Assembly (NCBI GenBank): GCA_019358945.1
Contig: JAHHIE010000005.1
Coordinates: forward strand, 62,001-126,000
Length of the DNA stretch: 64,000 nt
Reading direction: 5' to 3'
Origin: Stenomitos rutilans HA7619-LM2
Lineage (GTDB): Bacteria > Cyanobacteriota > Cyanobacteriia > Leptolyngbyales > Leptolyngbyaceae
Of this stretch, positions 62,796 to 64,000 are shown in pieces. The translations under genes were made by a program, and so were the position numbers. Position 1 is the stretch's first letter, and each line of letters starts with the position of its first letter. The notes below the pieces were generated by a model, which did no database searches, was not told where the DNA came from, and worked only from the letters and a program-made list of their open reading frames with translations.

Positions 62796-63635
62796 CTAGG
62801 GGCGATAGAGCCAGAGTGGTAAACCACTCGTTGTCAGCTCAAACTCCAGACATTCGACCCCTAGTGCCAGTCCGGGCAAAGATGCTAGTTGAACCAGCGC
62901 ACTAGCATCCCTTGAAAACAGCCGATTCAAGAATGGTTTACGTTCTTCTAAGGTAAAGGTGCGGGTTTTCTCAGGGTCTAGCCCAACCAGTTCGGCGGCC
63001 CAGCAACGTGCATCCTCTTCGGTACCCAAACGATCGACCAGTCCCAAGGCTAATGCTTGCTGCCCAGTAAACACGCGACCATCGGCAAAGCTCCGGACGG
63101 TTTCGGCTGCCAACTTGCGACCATCGGCGACTGTTTGCACAAATTGCTGATAGCTGACATCAATGAGTTCTTGCAAGATCGTTTTTTCTGACTCGGTGAT
63201 TTCGCGATCGAACGCCAAAATATCTTTATATGGCCCGGACTTCACCACCTTAAATGAAACGCCAACTTTCTCCAGCAAGCGCTCCAGATTGTTGCCGCGC
63301 AAGATGACCCCAATACTGCCTGTGATCGTGCCAGGATTTGCCACGATATGCTCTGCACCCATGCCAATGTAAACTCCGCCAGATGCTGAGATGTTGCCAA
63401 AACTCGCGACGATTTTAGTCTTGCGTTGCAGTCGCTTTAGCGCCTCATAAATTTCCTGTGAATCGCCCACAGTGCCACCGGGGCTATCAATGCGCAGTAG
63501 CAACGCTGGAAACCGTCGTTCTTCCACTGTTTTAAGCGCTTCTAAAACACGTTTACGGGTTGCACCTGCGATCGCGCCGTTAATTTCAATACGGGCAATT
63601 TGTTTTTGAAAGCGAGGCTTAAGAGGCCAAATCAT
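62796..63635 (-). CDS. sppA: Signal peptide peptidase SppA
   Basis: A 279-residue Ser/Lys protease of the SppA/S49 family, which degrades signal peptides; in cyanobacteria one SppA also acts on light-harvesting antenna. LLLRIDSPGGTVGDSQEIYEAL (in parts), SFGNISASGGVYIGMGAE (nucleophile Ser) and VKSGPYKDILAFDRE (Lys region) are clear, followed by FADGRVFTGQQALALGLVDRLG. This is the single-domain short form. There is no long N-terminal membrane helix; MIWPLKPRFQKQIARI could bind the membrane surface. ATG at 63635 is preferred over the in-frame extension to 63704. Confidence 0.92.
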   Translation of the reverse strand: MIWPLKPRFQKQIARIEINGAIAGATRKRVLEALKTVEERRFPALLLRIDSPGGTVGDSQEIYEALKRLQRKTKIVASFGNISASGGVYIGMGAEHIVANPGTITGSIGVILRGNNLERLLEKVGVSFKVVKSGPYKDILAFDREITESEKTILQELIDVSYQQFVQTVADGRKLAAETVRSFADGRVFTGQQALALGLVDRLGTEEDARCWAAELVGLDPEKTRTFTLEERKPFLNRLFSRDASALVQLASLPGLALGVECLEFELTTSGLPLWLYRP

Positions 63636-64000
63636 AATCAACCAGCGATAAGTGAAACAGGGAGTGAAAAGGTGACACCAACGGCAGAGCAAGCGCGTAA
63701 ACAATTGACCTGTGAACCATTAAAAGCACCGTCTCACAGCAAGCATTTCAGGAAGCGGTCAAACTCGATGGGTCTAAATCTAGTGCATGCCCAAACTCTA
63801 GTGTGCCTTAATACATAGAGTTTCGACTAGGGCGCATCATCGATTAAGCTCAGAAACCTTGAGTATCAGCCTTACCGCGCCCGTCCTCACAAACCAGGCT
63901 AGGGGCTGGAACTCTTGCTGCAAGTATACGTATGAGTCGTTGGCGACAGCCCCTAGCCACAAGCCATGATTAGTTCGCGCTGTGAGTCCCTATCGTTGAA
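63636..64000. other. Right-edge region with a long-armed hairpin
   Basis: GGCTAGGGGCTG (63897-63908) pairs perfectly with CAGCCCCTAGCC (63947-63958) around a 38-nt loop. I see no gene here. Confidence 0.6.

Noticed and set aside
63897-63958. Hairpin at the right edge as a terminator or tRNA-like gene
   Set aside because: The loop is 38 nt with no T run and no tRNA arms; kept only as an inverted repeat.
1-64000. tRNA or rRNA genes
   Set aside because: I looked for T-arm-like GTTC-A/G-A-T/A-TCC stretches with matching acceptor ends in the gaps and found none.

Overview
This window is chromosomal DNA of a cyanobacterium. The octamer GCGATCGC (HIP1) and its core CGATCG recur throughout. The genes include an allophycocyanin-family phycobilisome core subunit (apcF), beta-carotene hydroxylase (crtR), the CemA-like proton-extrusion protein (pxcA), the nitrate-assimilation regulators ntcB and cnaT, DnaK3 with its own DnaJ, and a COP23-domain protein. 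The many STRR-like short repeats between genes fit a filamentous or Leptolyngbya-like lineage, but I cannot name a genus. I see no rRNA, tRNA, CRISPR array, complete insertion sequence or prophage.

Layout. 1-5.4 kb: start of glnA (leftward, cut by the window edge) behind a textbook NtcA promoter, apcF, an SLH-domain outer-membrane-type protein, an RCK potassium channel and a glutathione peroxidase. 5.4-8.1 kb: a leftward phnD-phnC-phnE phosphonate-type ABC transporter. 8.5-11.7 kb: an RmlD-like reductase, an alpha/beta hydrolase, a coupled pair containing a retropepsin-like protein, and a broken small ORF. 12-20.3 kb: dnaK3-dnaJ, a UvrD/AddB-like helicase, pxcA and HU. 20.6-28.5 kb: small and hypothetical proteins, an orphan ATP-grasp ligase beside the wreck of an isoaspartyl peptidase gene, a receiver protein, a Nif11-like protein, a pentapeptide-repeat protein and an SPFH protein. 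28.8-34 kb: a Na+/H+ antiporter, argD, a toxin-antitoxin locus with a broken toxin, and an AT-rich HEPN-like gene. 34-45.9 kb: mfd, a receiver protein, uvrC, a glycosyltransferase with a fused MocA-type oxidoreductase/epimerase, and folC. 45.9-55.3 kb: a lipoprotein serpin, a decayed PIN gene, a TIR-like protein, Uma2 proteins, a 21-bp minisatellite in front of alaS, a candidate toxin-remnant/immunity pair, and a cryptic ATPase fragment. 55.4-64 kb: an esterase, acylphosphatase, cnaT and ntcB behind a second canonical NtcA promoter, a COP23 protein, crtR, a holin-like membrane protein, aroH and sppA.

Themes. Nitrogen control is visible directly: glnA and ntcB both carry GTA-N8-TAC followed after exactly 22 nt by a TA-N3-T box. 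DNA repair is represented by mfd, uvrC and the helicase. Scattered remnants of toxin-antitoxin and defence-type genes (31.9-33.5 kb, 47.3-49.0 kb, 53.0-54.7 kb) suggest repeated gain and decay of accessory genes between conserved housekeeping genes. Short-repeat sequence of the kind that fills the intergenic spaces has also entered at least two reading frames (mfd and the helicase) without breaking them.

The best candidates for something undescribed are the stand-alone TIR-like protein (48038-49006), the HEPN-motif protein (32726-33493), the retropepsin-like/partner gene pair (10788-11431), the fused oxidoreductase-epimerase (42309-44456) and the ATP-grasp ligase orphaned from its isoaspartyl peptidase (23906-25500). 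All functional assignments come from reading sequence motifs; no database search was run.
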